The translations under genes and the position numbers were made by a program. The notes under the pieces are model-generated. The model was not told the origin of the DNA, did not search any database, and saw nothing but the letters and a program-made list of their open reading frames with translations. A DNA stretch of 47,392 bases, taken from positions 1-47,392 of the forward strand of contig NZ_RYYL01000010.1 of NCBI RefSeq assembly GCF_004378855.1, in the 5' to 3' direction. Each line of letters opens with the position of its first letter. Position 1 is the first letter of the stretch. This DNA is from Campylobacter sp. US33a (GTDB lineage: Bacteria > Campylobacterota > Campylobacteria > Campylobacterales > Campylobacteraceae). Below are positions 37,256-44,811 of this stretch, in pieces.

Positions 37256-38014
37256 ATGTGTAAAGATTGTGGTTGTTCTATCAATTCAAGTCACACGCAC
37301 GAGCATACTCACTCGCATGATCATCATGCGCATACTCACGAAAATCCAAGCTTAAAAGAAAGTAAAACCATAGAAGTAATTTCTAAAATTTTAAGCAAAA
37401 ACGATGAGCAAGCAAAGCATAATAGAGAGCATTTTAATGAAGCAAATACGCTTTGTATTAACCTAATGAGTTCCCCAGGAAGTGGAAAAACCACGCTTTT
37501 AGAAAGCACTATAAAAACTTTAAAAGGTGAGCTTAAAATCGCAGTGATTGAAGGGGATTTAGAAACAAACAATGATGCTTTAAGAGTGAAAAATGCGGGA
37601 GCTTCTTCTTATCAGATCACTACGGGACAAAGTTGTCATTTAGATGCTTTTATGGTGCATGAAGCCTTACATCATTTAGCGATTAACGATGTGGATTTGC
37701 TTTTTATCGAAAATGTAGGCAATTTAGTTTGTCCTGCAAGCTATGATTTAGGAGAGCATTTAAATGTGGTTTTGCTTTCAGTAACCGAAGGTAGCGATAA
37801 ACCACAAAAATATCCTGTAATGTTTAAAAAAGCAGATATTGTGTTAATCACAAAGGCTGATTTAGCGCACCATTTTGACTTTGACATGAAAGAAGCAACT
37901 AAATTTGTAAAAGAGCTAAGCCCTAGAGCTGATATTATCGCAATTGATGCTAAAAATGGCACCAATATGGAGCTTTGGTATAAATTGCTTAAACTTAAAA
38001 AGGAGCTTTTTTAA
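37256..38014 (+). CDS. hypB: Hydrogenase nickel incorporation GTPase HypB
   Basis: Delivers nickel to the hydrogenase large subunit with HypA. The N-terminal high-affinity metal site CxxCGC (Cys2, Cys5, Cys7) is followed by a His-rich stretch (about 13-28). The G domain has SSPGSGKTT, a GQSCHLDA metal site, NVGNLVCPA and the TKAD motif. 252 aa. Ribosome-binding site AAGGAG is about 8 nt before ATG 37256. There is a 72-nt gap to hypF, which may contain its own promoter (GATAAAATCG at 37221-37230). Confidence 0.95.
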   Translation: MCKDCGCSINSSHTHEHTHSHDHHAHTHENPSLKESKTIEVISKILSKNDEQAKHNREHFNEANTLCINLMSSPGSGKTTLLESTIKTLKGELKIAVIEGDLETNNDALRVKNAGASSYQITTGQSCHLDAFMVHEALHHLAINDVDLLFIENVGNLVCPASYDLGEHLNVVLLSVTEGSDKPQKYPVMFKKADIVLITKADLAHHFDFDMKEATKFVKELSPRADIIAIDAKNGTNMELWYKLLKLKKELF

Positions 38015-38295
38015 TGTGTTTATCTATACCATCTGAAATTTTAGAAATTGATGAGTTTAATAATGCCTTAGTGCAAACCTTAGGCGTAAAAAGAAAAGTG
38101 AATTTAGATCTTATTGATGAGCCTTTAACAAAGGGCGATTATGTGTTAATCCATGTGGGCGTTGCTATGGAAAAAATCGATAAAGAGGCTGCATTAGAGA
38201 GTATTAAAACCTACCAAGAAATAGTAGAAAAAATGAATAGTGGAGAAATAAAAGAAAATGAAGGGGATTTGGGTTTAAATGAATTTCATCGATGA
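38014..38295 (+). CDS. hypC: Hydrogenase assembly chaperone HypC
   Basis: Carries the Fe(CN)2CO unit with HypD to the hydrogenase precursor. The required N-terminal MCLSIP with Cys2 is present, and GDYVLIHVGVAMEKID is the usual second block. 93 aa. The ATG overlaps the hypB stop (TAATG), and the 3' end overlaps hypD by 17 nt. Confidence 0.95.
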   Translation: MCLSIPSEILEIDEFNNALVQTLGVKRKVNLDLIDEPLTKGDYVLIHVGVAMEKIDKEAALESIKTYQEIVEKMNSGEIKENEGDLGLNEFHR

Positions 38296-39370
38296 ATTTA
38301 GAGATAAAGAAAGCATTTTAGCTTTAAAAAAGCTTATAGAAAAAGAAGTTAAAAGCCCTATTAATATCATGGAAATTTGTGGCGGACACACGCATAGCAT
38401 TATGAAATACGCTTTGCCTTCCATTTTACCAAAGGAGATTAATTTTATCCATGGGCCAGGTTGTCCAGTTTGTGTAATGCCAAGAGAGCGTATTGATACA
38501 GCCATAAAGCTTGCTTCTATGTTAAATAGTATTTTTTGCACTTTAGGAGATCTTTTAAGAGTGCCAGGAAGTGAGAATTCATTGCTTGATTTAAGGGCAA
38601 AAGGAGCTGATGTAAGAGCACTTTATACCCCGCTTGAGGTTTTGGAAATTGCTAAGCAAAATCCTAGCAAAAATATCATCTTTTTTGCCATAGGTTTTGA
38701 AACAACAACGCCTATGAGTGCTTTACTTCTTGAAAAAGTGATAGAACAAAACTTAAAAAATGTCTTTTTTCATATCAACCACATTAGCGTTCCAGAGCCA
38801 ATAGAAGCGATAATGAGTGATGAAAATGTAAAAATCAATGCTTTTTTAGGACCTTCTCATGTGAGTGTGATTACGGGTTGTGGAATTTATGTGCCTTTAG
38901 CGGCTAAGTTTAAAACTCCTATCGCGGTGAGTGGTTTTGAACCGGTTGATATTTTAGAAAGTGTTTTAAATATAGTAAGACAGATTAATGAAAATAAATC
39001 CCAAGTTTTTAATCAATACAAAAGAGCGGTAAGCGAAAAAGGCAATGTAAAAGCACAAAATTTGGTCAAAAAATACTTCGAAAAATGTGATTTTGAATTC
39101 CGCGGTTTAGGACTTATAAAAAATGGTGGACTTAGATTAAAAGATGAATTTAGTACTTTTGATGCGAGTAAAAAATTTGATTGTGCGGTGCAAAGCAAAA
39201 GTGAAAGCAAAGCTTGTATTTGCGGACAAATTTTAAGAGGTTTGGCAAAGCCTTATGATTGTAAAGTTTTTGGCAAAGCTTGCACTCCAAAAAGCCCTAT
39301 AGGAAGTTGTATGGTTTCAGGCGAGGGGGCATGTGCGGCTTATTATAAATATTCAAAGGTGAATGCATGA
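38279..39370 (+). CDS. hypD: Hydrogenase maturation protein HypD
   Basis: The scaffold for assembling Fe(CN)2CO. Conserved motifs: EICGGHTHSIM (about 37-47), HGPGCPVCVMP (about 60-70), FAIGFETTTP, and the C-terminal Fe-S cysteines in ACICGQILRG, CKVFGKACTP and SCMVSGEGACAAYY. 363 aa is normal. It starts 17 nt inside hypC and overlaps hypE by 4 nt. Confidence 0.95.
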   Translation: MNFIDEFRDKESILALKKLIEKEVKSPINIMEICGGHTHSIMKYALPSILPKEINFIHGPGCPVCVMPRERIDTAIKLASMLNSIFCTLGDLLRVPGSENSLLDLRAKGADVRALYTPLEVLEIAKQNPSKNIIFFAIGFETTTPMSALLLEKVIEQNLKNVFFHINHISVPEPIEAIMSDENVKINAFLGPSHVSVITGCGIYVPLAAKFKTPIAVSGFEPVDILESVLNIVRQINENKSQVFNQYKRAVSEKGNVKAQNLVKKYFEKCDFEFRGLGLIKNGGLRLKDEFSTFDASKKFDCAVQSKSESKACICGQILRGLAKPYDCKVFGKACTPKSPIGSCMVSGEGACAAYYKYSKVNA

Positions 39371-40341
39371 AAAATATTTCTTTAGCCCATGGGGGTGGCG
39401 GAGAAGAAATGAGTGAGCTTTTAAACAAAGTTTTTAAGCTTTTTGATAATGAAATTTTAAGTGCCACAAATGACGCGGCGATTTTGGGAAATTTGGCATT
39501 AAGTACGGATTCTTTTGTATTAAGTCCTGTGATTTTAGATGATGAAATAAATATAGGAAAGCTTTGTGTTTGTGGCTCGATAAATGATGTTTTAATGGTG
39601 GGTGCAAAGCCAAAATATCTTAGTTTAGGACTTATCTTAGAAGAAGGTTTGGAAATTCAAAAATTAGAAATAATTTTAAAAAGTATCAAAGAAGAATGCG
39701 ATAAATGCAGTGTAATGCTAGTATGTGGCGATACTAAAGTCGTACCAAAAGGTAAGGGCGATGAAATTTATATCAACACCACAGCGCTTGGCGAAATTAT
39801 CGCTAAGAAAGAGACTAAGAACATTAAAGCAGGGCTTAGTGTGCTAGTTTCTGGCGATATAGGAAGACATGGGGCTAGTGTTTTAATCAAAAGAAATAAT
39901 CTAGAAGCGAGTATAAAAAGTGATTGTAAGGCTTTAGATAAAGAAGTTTTAGAGCTTTTAGAAAATGGTGTTAAAATCGTAGCTATGCGTGATGCGACGC
40001 GTGGGGGTTTGAGCGCGGTTTTAAACGAGTGGGCGAAGCAAAGTGGGAATGATTTTTTAATTTTTGAAGAAAAGATAAAAATACAAGATGAAGTTTTGGG
40101 GCTTTGTGAGCTTTTTGGTTATGAGCCTTATGAATTAGCAAATGAAGGCACTTTTATACTTTGCGTGGAAAAAGAAGATGAAATAAAAGCTTTAGAAATT
40201 TTGCGAAAATATAACGAAAATGCAAGTATTATTGGCGAAGTTTTAGAAGAGAAAAAAGCACGCGTGATTTTACAAAATGCTTATGGAGCTAAACGCTTTT
40301 TAGAAAGCCCAAAAGGCGAACTTTTACCGAGAATTTGCTAA
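39367..40341 (+). CDS. hypE: Hydrogenase maturation protein HypE
   Basis: Dehydrates the carbamoyl group received from HypF on its C-terminal cysteine to thiocyanate. AHGGGGEEMSELL at the start, the PurM-like ATP-binding fold with GDTKVVPKGKGD, and the essential C-terminal PRIC ending in Cys324 are all seen. 324 aa. It overlaps hypD by 4 nt, and its stop shares one base with the hypA ATG. Confidence 0.95.
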   Translation: MKNISLAHGGGGEEMSELLNKVFKLFDNEILSATNDAAILGNLALSTDSFVLSPVILDDEINIGKLCVCGSINDVLMVGAKPKYLSLGLILEEGLEIQKLEIILKSIKEECDKCSVMLVCGDTKVVPKGKGDEIYINTTALGEIIAKKETKNIKAGLSVLVSGDIGRHGASVLIKRNNLEASIKSDCKALDKEVLELLENGVKIVAMRDATRGGLSAVLNEWAKQSGNDFLIFEEKIKIQDEVLGLCELFGYEPYELANEGTFILCVEKEDEIKALEILRKYNENASIIGEVLEEKKARVILQNAYGAKRFLESPKGELLPRIC

Positions 40342-40685
40342 TGCACGAACTTAGTATTGTAGAGTCTTTAATAGAACTTTGTGAAGAAAATGCCTTAAAT
40401 AATAATGCTAAAAGCGTGCAAGAAATTTATGTAAAAATAGGGCGTTTAAGTGGTATAGAAGTAGTTCTTTTTAAGCGTTGTTTTGAAACCTTTAGAGAAA
40501 ATTCAGCACTTTGCAAAAATGCTAAGCTTTTTATAGAGCTTGCGCCGCTTGAAATTTTATGCTTAAAATGTGATGAGCTCAGCATTTTAGAAGAAAATGT
40601 TTTTAAATGCCCAAAATGTCAAAGCATAGAATATAAAATCACCCAAGGACAAGACTTACATTTAATGCGACTTGTGATGGAGTGA
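40341..40685 (+). CDS. hypA: Hydrogenase nickel metallochaperone HypA
   Basis: Binds nickel and works with HypB. The frame is open from a TTG at 40335, but the ATG at 40341 gives MHELSIVESL with the essential nickel ligand His2, so it must be the start (114 aa). The zinc site is two CxxC pairs, CLKC and CPKC, about 16 residues apart. In Helicobacter HypA also serves urease; no urease genes are seen here. Three nt separate it from the following hypothetical gene. Confidence 0.95.
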   Translation: MHELSIVESLIELCEENALNNNAKSVQEIYVKIGRLSGIEVVLFKRCFETFRENSALCKNAKLFIELAPLEILCLKCDELSILEENVFKCPKCQSIEYKITQGQDLHLMRLVME

Positions 40686-40688
40686 AAC

Positions 40689-41564
40689 TTGCTTAAAATA
40701 TCAAAACAAATTTCTACTATAGTTTTTATTGTGTTGATTTTTATCATAATTATTAGTAATGCTTATGAGTTTATCTATGAAGCTTTAGAATTTAAAAAAG
40801 CAAATGAAAATAAAGCAAGAGAAAATCTTAGTGCTTTAATTAAATGGAGTGAAAATGAAGGCAAGGAAGAATTAAAGTATGCTAAGAATTTAAGCAAAGA
40901 AACTTACAATCAAGAAAAAGTTACACAAATGATTATTAAAAATCTTAAGATGATACAAGCTAGTATTGAAGATATGAAAACTTTAATTATCTTCAATATC
41001 ACAGATGAAAATGTTGAACTTATGAGACAAGCAGGGCATGTTATAATAAAATCAAATATGGATATTATACTTTATCTTATGGATAGAGAAAAAACTTTTA
41101 TAGGACATCAAACTTATTTTTTATTTGACAAGGAGAGATTTGATGCACTTGAAGATTTTTTGCTATATTTAAATACTAATTTAGAAGATTTTTTAGAAAA
41201 AGGTTTTTTTAAAAAATATATTGATAGTTACACAATAGTTGAAATTGGGATATATATCAACATGTTAATTACCTATAATCGCTCATTTGCTGTTATATAT
41301 CCTGATGAATTTCCTCAAGATTATATTTGCAATTTAAATAATTCTAAAACTATAACAATTTTAAATGGTATGAGTCAAATTAACACTGCTATTGATAAAG
41401 TTTTATTATTTTTAAATCAGAAATCAAAAATATATATTGATGATGATTTAAAGGGAGACTTTAAAAAAGCAATTGATGATTTTCAACGCTTAAGACTTAA
41501 TTCCAAAGAAATTGATGGGCTTAAAACCATACAAAATAAATTAAAGGAATGTACCAATGAATGA
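40689..41564 (+). CDS. Hypothetical single-pass membrane protein
   Basis: Not recognised. 291 aa: membrane helix 7-27 (ISTIVFIVLIFIIIISNAYEF), then a long all-helical domain with charged heptads. A cysteine in DYICNLNN and a final cysteine (KECTNE) are spaced about 75 residues apart, the same C-terminal pattern as in the proteins at 17178 and 42456. YFLFDKERFDALEDFLLYLN resembles [18 protein letters not shown] of the 17178 protein. The TTG start has GGAG 6 nt upstream and lies 3 nt after hypA, so it can be read through from the hyp operon. Probable periplasmic or envelope role (inference). Confidence 0.7.
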   Translation: MLKISKQISTIVFIVLIFIIIISNAYEFIYEALEFKKANENKARENLSALIKWSENEGKEELKYAKNLSKETYNQEKVTQMIIKNLKMIQASIEDMKTLIIFNITDENVELMRQAGHVIIKSNMDIILYLMDREKTFIGHQTYFLFDKERFDALEDFLLYLNTNLEDFLEKGFFKKYIDSYTIVEIGIYINMLITYNRSFAVIYPDEFPQDYICNLNNSKTITILNGMSQINTAIDKVLLFLNQKSKIYIDDDLKGDFKKAIDDFQRLRLNSKEIDGLKTIQNKLKECTNE

Positions 41565-41631
41565 AGAATTGCAAAAAGAAAATAAAAGAGAATTAAACGA
41601 AACAGAAAAAGAATTGCAAATAGGAGTATAA
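41557..41631 (+). CDS. Candidate 24-aa charged peptide ORF
   Basis: ATG 41557 to TAA 41629-41631 encodes 24 residues, MNEELQKENKRELNETEKEL plus QIGV, an amphipathic, highly charged helix. AAAGGA lies about 8 nt upstream. It overlaps the end of the previous gene by 8 nt and abuts the ATG of the next with no gap. It could be a real small protein or a translational coupler that spans the gap. Weak evidence only. Confidence 0.35.
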   Translation: MNEELQKENKRELNETEKELQIGV

Positions 41632-42468
41632 ATGAAAAAACTTCAGTTTTTATTTGACACAAAATTAAAGAAATTAGCTTGGATTATAGCTATATTGTTT
41701 ATCGGATTTATAGGATATAAAATACTTTTTTATACTGAATTTAAAAATGGTTATGCAAAAGTGATTTTACGCTCCAATGCAACACTTAACCGAGAAGGTT
41801 ATTGTATAAAAGCAAATAGAAAATTAAGTCTAGATGAATTATTTGAAAGAGCTACTAAAGATTTGCTTGAAAAGTTTTACAATGAAGCACATGATCCATT
41901 ATTTACAAATATAGATGGAGAATGGCTTAGTGTCGATAATTGTTATTATGAGAGCAAAGAAAAAGCAAAGAATGCTCCAAGTTGTCAATTTTCTAGCAAT
42001 GGAAAGCAATTTGATATCAACGATATCGTAAAACAAATTGATCTTAATAAAACTGAAGAAGAAAATATGCAAAAAATAATGCAGGGTTTTAGCATTGTAA
42101 GACCTTTTGAAGAAGAAGAAATCTTAACAGATGATTTAGAGTTAAAATATTCTTTATTCTTGGAAGACAAATTTCATAATTATATTTTTATCCCTTATGA
42201 TATTGACTTTATTGCGATTGGTGGCGATATTGCCAATAACTCAAAGTTTGGTTATTCTGCTTATGCTTTAATGATAAAAGAATATTATATAGGGAATCAT
42301 GGTTTCAAATTTACAAAAGGACAATTAAAATCTTGGGAAAATATACTTTATAGATATTACCCTATTACAAATTGTGGTGAGGTTGAAATGCGTTATGATT
42401 TTGATCCTCCTGGATTATATTATCAGTTATTTTATGATATGCAATGGAGAGATGAATGGCATCGTTAA
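41632..42468 (+). CDS. Hypothetical single-pass membrane protein with cysteine-containing outer domain
   Basis: Not recognised. 278 aa: basic start (KKLQFLFDTKLKKLAW), membrane helix about 16-36, then a mixed alpha/beta domain, probably periplasmic. It has four cysteines (GYCIKA, DNCYYE, PSCQFS, TNCGEV) that could form two disulfides. Acidic patch EEEEILTDDLE near residue 165. Ribosome-binding site AGGAG before ATG 41632. Its end overlaps the next gene by 13 nt. Function unknown. Confidence 0.7.
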   Translation: MKKLQFLFDTKLKKLAWIIAILFIGFIGYKILFYTEFKNGYAKVILRSNATLNREGYCIKANRKLSLDELFERATKDLLEKFYNEAHDPLFTNIDGEWLSVDNCYYESKEKAKNAPSCQFSSNGKQFDINDIVKQIDLNKTEEENMQKIMQGFSIVRPFEEEEILTDDLELKYSLFLEDKFHNYIFIPYDIDFIAIGGDIANNSKFGYSAYALMIKEYYIGNHGFKFTKGQLKSWENILYRYYPITNCGEVEMRYDFDPPGLYYQLFYDMQWRDEWHR

Positions 42469-43271
42469 ATTTAAAAGGTGATTATGGAGTGGAAATAAAT
42501 AAACCTTTTTATAAACTTAAAAGATTTTATATACCTTGTGTTGCACTCGTAGTTTTGATTATTTTTACAAGCTTAACTTATCATTTTTTACAACGACCTT
42601 TAGAGCTTATCTTTTGGAATAAGTGTTATTACGAAAAAGAAGATCAAATTAGAAAAGATATATTTAAATTATTCTGGAGCAATGAAGAAGAATTTAAAAA
42701 AGTTTTTATAGAACAAAACCTAAATCAAGAATTAAAAACAAATCAAAAAGAATTGTTAAACTATATGCATTATTTCAAAAAAGATTTTAAATTTATGCAA
42801 ATTTTAGGCTTGGATAATGCTTATCTTAAAGCCCTTAGAAACAAAGCAAGTGTATTTGGAAGAAAAAGCGAAAATAATCTTAATTATTTTTATCTTGCTT
42901 CTAATAGTACTACCAATTTAGATGAAATGAACAATTTTATAAGTATTATAGACAAATATACCATTTTTATTGATGAAATAAATGCACTGCCTGATACATA
43001 TACACCTATGAAAATAGCCTTTAATGCTGATTATTTTCTTTTTAATTTCGTCCCATTTGCCTCAAGTGTAGATAAAAACTTTATTTGCTCTATACCCCAA
43101 AAAGAACAATTATTAGAAAATATGATAAATTCTTATGCAAAAATGGATTTGTTATATAAAACAAAACTAGAAGCTGAAATTCAAGAAATATACTCAGCAA
43201 TGTTCGGAGCAGAAAGATATAATCATTTCATAAATATTGCCAAAGGAAGATTAAATGCATGTGGAAAATAA
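42456..43271 (+). CDS. Hypothetical single-pass membrane protein (paralogue of the gene at 17178)
   Basis: Not recognised. 271 aa: residues 15-28 ([14 protein letters not shown]) are the same as in the 17178 protein and are encoded by nearly identical DNA. Membrane helix about 28-50, helical domain behind it, and C-terminal cysteines in NFICSI and NACGK. The start is uncertain: ATG 42456 overlaps the previous gene by 13 nt, while GTG 42489 follows a GGAG-like stretch. The codon matching the ATG of the paralogue is ATA (42495), so the start has moved. Envelope role inferred. Confidence 0.7.
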   Translation: MASLNLKGDYGVEINKPFYKLKRFYIPCVALVVLIIFTSLTYHFLQRPLELIFWNKCYYEKEDQIRKDIFKLFWSNEEEFKKVFIEQNLNQELKTNQKELLNYMHYFKKDFKFMQILGLDNAYLKALRNKASVFGRKSENNLNYFYLASNSTTNLDEMNNFISIIDKYTIFIDEINALPDTYTPMKIAFNADYFLFNFVPFASSVDKNFICSIPQKEQLLENMINSYAKMDLLYKTKLEAEIQEIYSAMFGAERYNHFINIAKGRLNACGK

Positions 43272-43329
43272 TTTAAATTTTAAAGATAAAAATTTCGGCT
43301 ATATTGGAGAAATAAATGTCCCTTTATAA
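43255..43329 (+). CDS. Candidate 24-aa peptide ORF, possible leader remnant
   Basis: ATG 43255 to TAA 43327-43329 encodes 24 residues ending GYIGEINVPL, with AAAGGA upstream. It overlaps the end of the previous gene and the start of the next. Its end resembles the YGVEINKPFYK start of the protein at 42456, so this may be a decayed copy of that leader and not a working gene. Confidence 0.3.
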   Translation: MHVENNLNFKDKNFGYIGEINVPL

Positions 43330-43651
43330 AGAATGTGAAGTTTGTAAAACAAAAATCAATAAATTGCAAAATATTTGGAATATATTCTCAAGCAAATTAG
43401 AAATCAAATGTAAAAATTGTAAAAATAAATATCGTGCTTCTAATAAAGTTATAGATTGGATATATGGTATTTTTGAATATGTATCAATTGATCCAAACAG
43501 TATGTTTTTAATTATAATATTTTTTGGCGGATATTTTTTTATTAAATATGGATTATTTTGGTTATTAGCAATAATTATTCTTGCTAGAAAATCAGTCAAT
43601 ATTATTTTACTTTTTCTTTGTAAAGTAAAAAGGATAGAAAATGAGAGATAA
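43316..43651 (+). CDS. Small CxxC...CxxC zinc-ribbon membrane protein
   Basis: 111 aa. The N-terminal part has two CxxC knuckles (Cys7/Cys10 and Cys32/Cys35) with 21 residues between them, as in the small cxxc_20_cxxc family. Two hydrophobic helices follow (about 63-80 and 80-103), then a basic tail. A cytoplasmic metal-binding ribbon on a membrane hairpin is the simplest reading. GGAG lies 6 nt before ATG 43316. Function unknown. Confidence 0.6.
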   Translation: MSLYKECEVCKTKINKLQNIWNIFSSKLEIKCKNCKNKYRASNKVIDWIYGIFEYVSIDPNSMFLIIIFFGGYFFIKYGLFWLLAIIILARKSVNIILLFLCKVKRIENER

Positions 43652-44678
43652 ATTTTTAAAAAGGGTATTAAAATTATGTTTTTTGCATTTTTTATTTGTA
43701 GCACCGCTTATGCTTTATGCACTGATGAATTGAGTGATGAAGATTTAAAAATTTATACAAAATACAAATTTAAATCAAGTTAATTTTAAATGTAACATAA
43801 ACAATCAAACATACTACTATAACAACCTTACTCAAAAAGAATATTTACAAAACTTAGAAGAACTTAAGGCAATTTTTAATCTGAACAAAGAAGAATTAAA
43901 AACACTAAGCTATATCATCTATCTCAATGAGGCACTTTTTTATCTAAAACTTGATTTGAATTTTTTTAAAAACTTTTTTTCTGCACAAAAAAATGATATT
44001 TCAAACCTTGAAAACTTAAGAAATTCTCACTACAAACAAATAGAAAATAGCCTGACATTAAGTCAGAAAGAAGAATTACAAAACTCTTTTGTTTTAGCAG
44101 ATCAAATTTTACAAAAAAACGAAATTGCAAAAGATTATATTAATATTTCTTCCAAACTTATAGAACAGAGTAAACAAGAAAATAGAGAAATTTTAAACTA
44201 TATTGAAAATTCAAACAAAGATATTTTCTCTCTTAAAAACATCAATCAGTTAATATTCCTTTATAATGCAAATTTGCTTATAAATGAAGCTAAAAATTAT
44301 CCACAAAGATTAGTTCTTGCTTACGATAAAAATGAGGCATTAAAACTTTTAGAAATACTTTTAGAAACAATGTATAAAATTCCAAACAAAGAAGATAAGC
44401 TCGTGCTTTTACAAAGTGCTTTGATCGCTTACGATAAAGCAATATCGAGCTTAGATATTAATCTACCACTGAATGAACAAAAATATAAAAAAATAATAAA
44501 AAGAAAAGAATATATTGTTTTAATGGGACGATTTTTTCAAAGCGATGCGTTTGCTTATTTTAATACAAATATTAAAAGAAAATTTGATTTTAAAGATGAT
44601 TTTATTCAAATTTTTCCAGAAAGAACGAGTGAAATTTTAAAACTCATTGCAATTTACAATCAAACAAAAAAACTTTAA
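43641..44678 (+). pseudogene. Frameshifted gene for a secreted helical protein
   Basis: Three overlapping frames together look like one gene. ATG 43641 gives a basic start (MRDKFLKRVLK) in one frame. ATG 43676 gives a signal-peptide-like MFFAFFICSTAYA followed by LCTDELSDEDLKIYTK, ending at TAA 43783 in a second frame. The first frame is open again from 43749 and encodes about 310 residues to TAA 44678 with no start before a TTG at 43956, which has no ribosome-binding site. Two one-base frame errors (around 43655-43676 and 43747-43780) would give a continuous secreted protein of about 345 aa. If only the downstream part is used, the CDS is 43956-44678 (240 aa). Sequencing error is possible. 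Confidence 0.55.
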
Positions 44679-44758
44679 TGCTTACAAAAGAAGCTTTAAA
44701 ATATAAGGAATAAAATAGGTTTGATGTAAGATAAATACGCAATAATTTAAATCATTTG

Positions 44759-44802
44759 AAAATCATCTTTTATGCGTTAATAATCAGTCAAAAGATGATT
44801 TT
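44759..44802. terminator. Bidirectional terminator between the hypothetical cluster and rpoD
   Basis: AAAATCATCTTTT (44759-44771) and AAAAGATGATTTT (44790-44802): a perfect 13-bp inverted repeat with an 18-nt loop and T/A runs on both sides, placed between the convergent genes ending at 44678 and 44812. Confidence 0.8.
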
Positions 44803-44811
44803 TGTTTAATA

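Noticed and set aside
40335-40340. TTG start for hypA
   Set aside because: It would place two residues before Met-His and remove the essential position-2 histidine.
41985-42170. Minus-strand frame inside the 41632 gene
   Set aside because: No start signals and low-complexity Ser-rich product; shadow of the acidic stretch on the plus strand.
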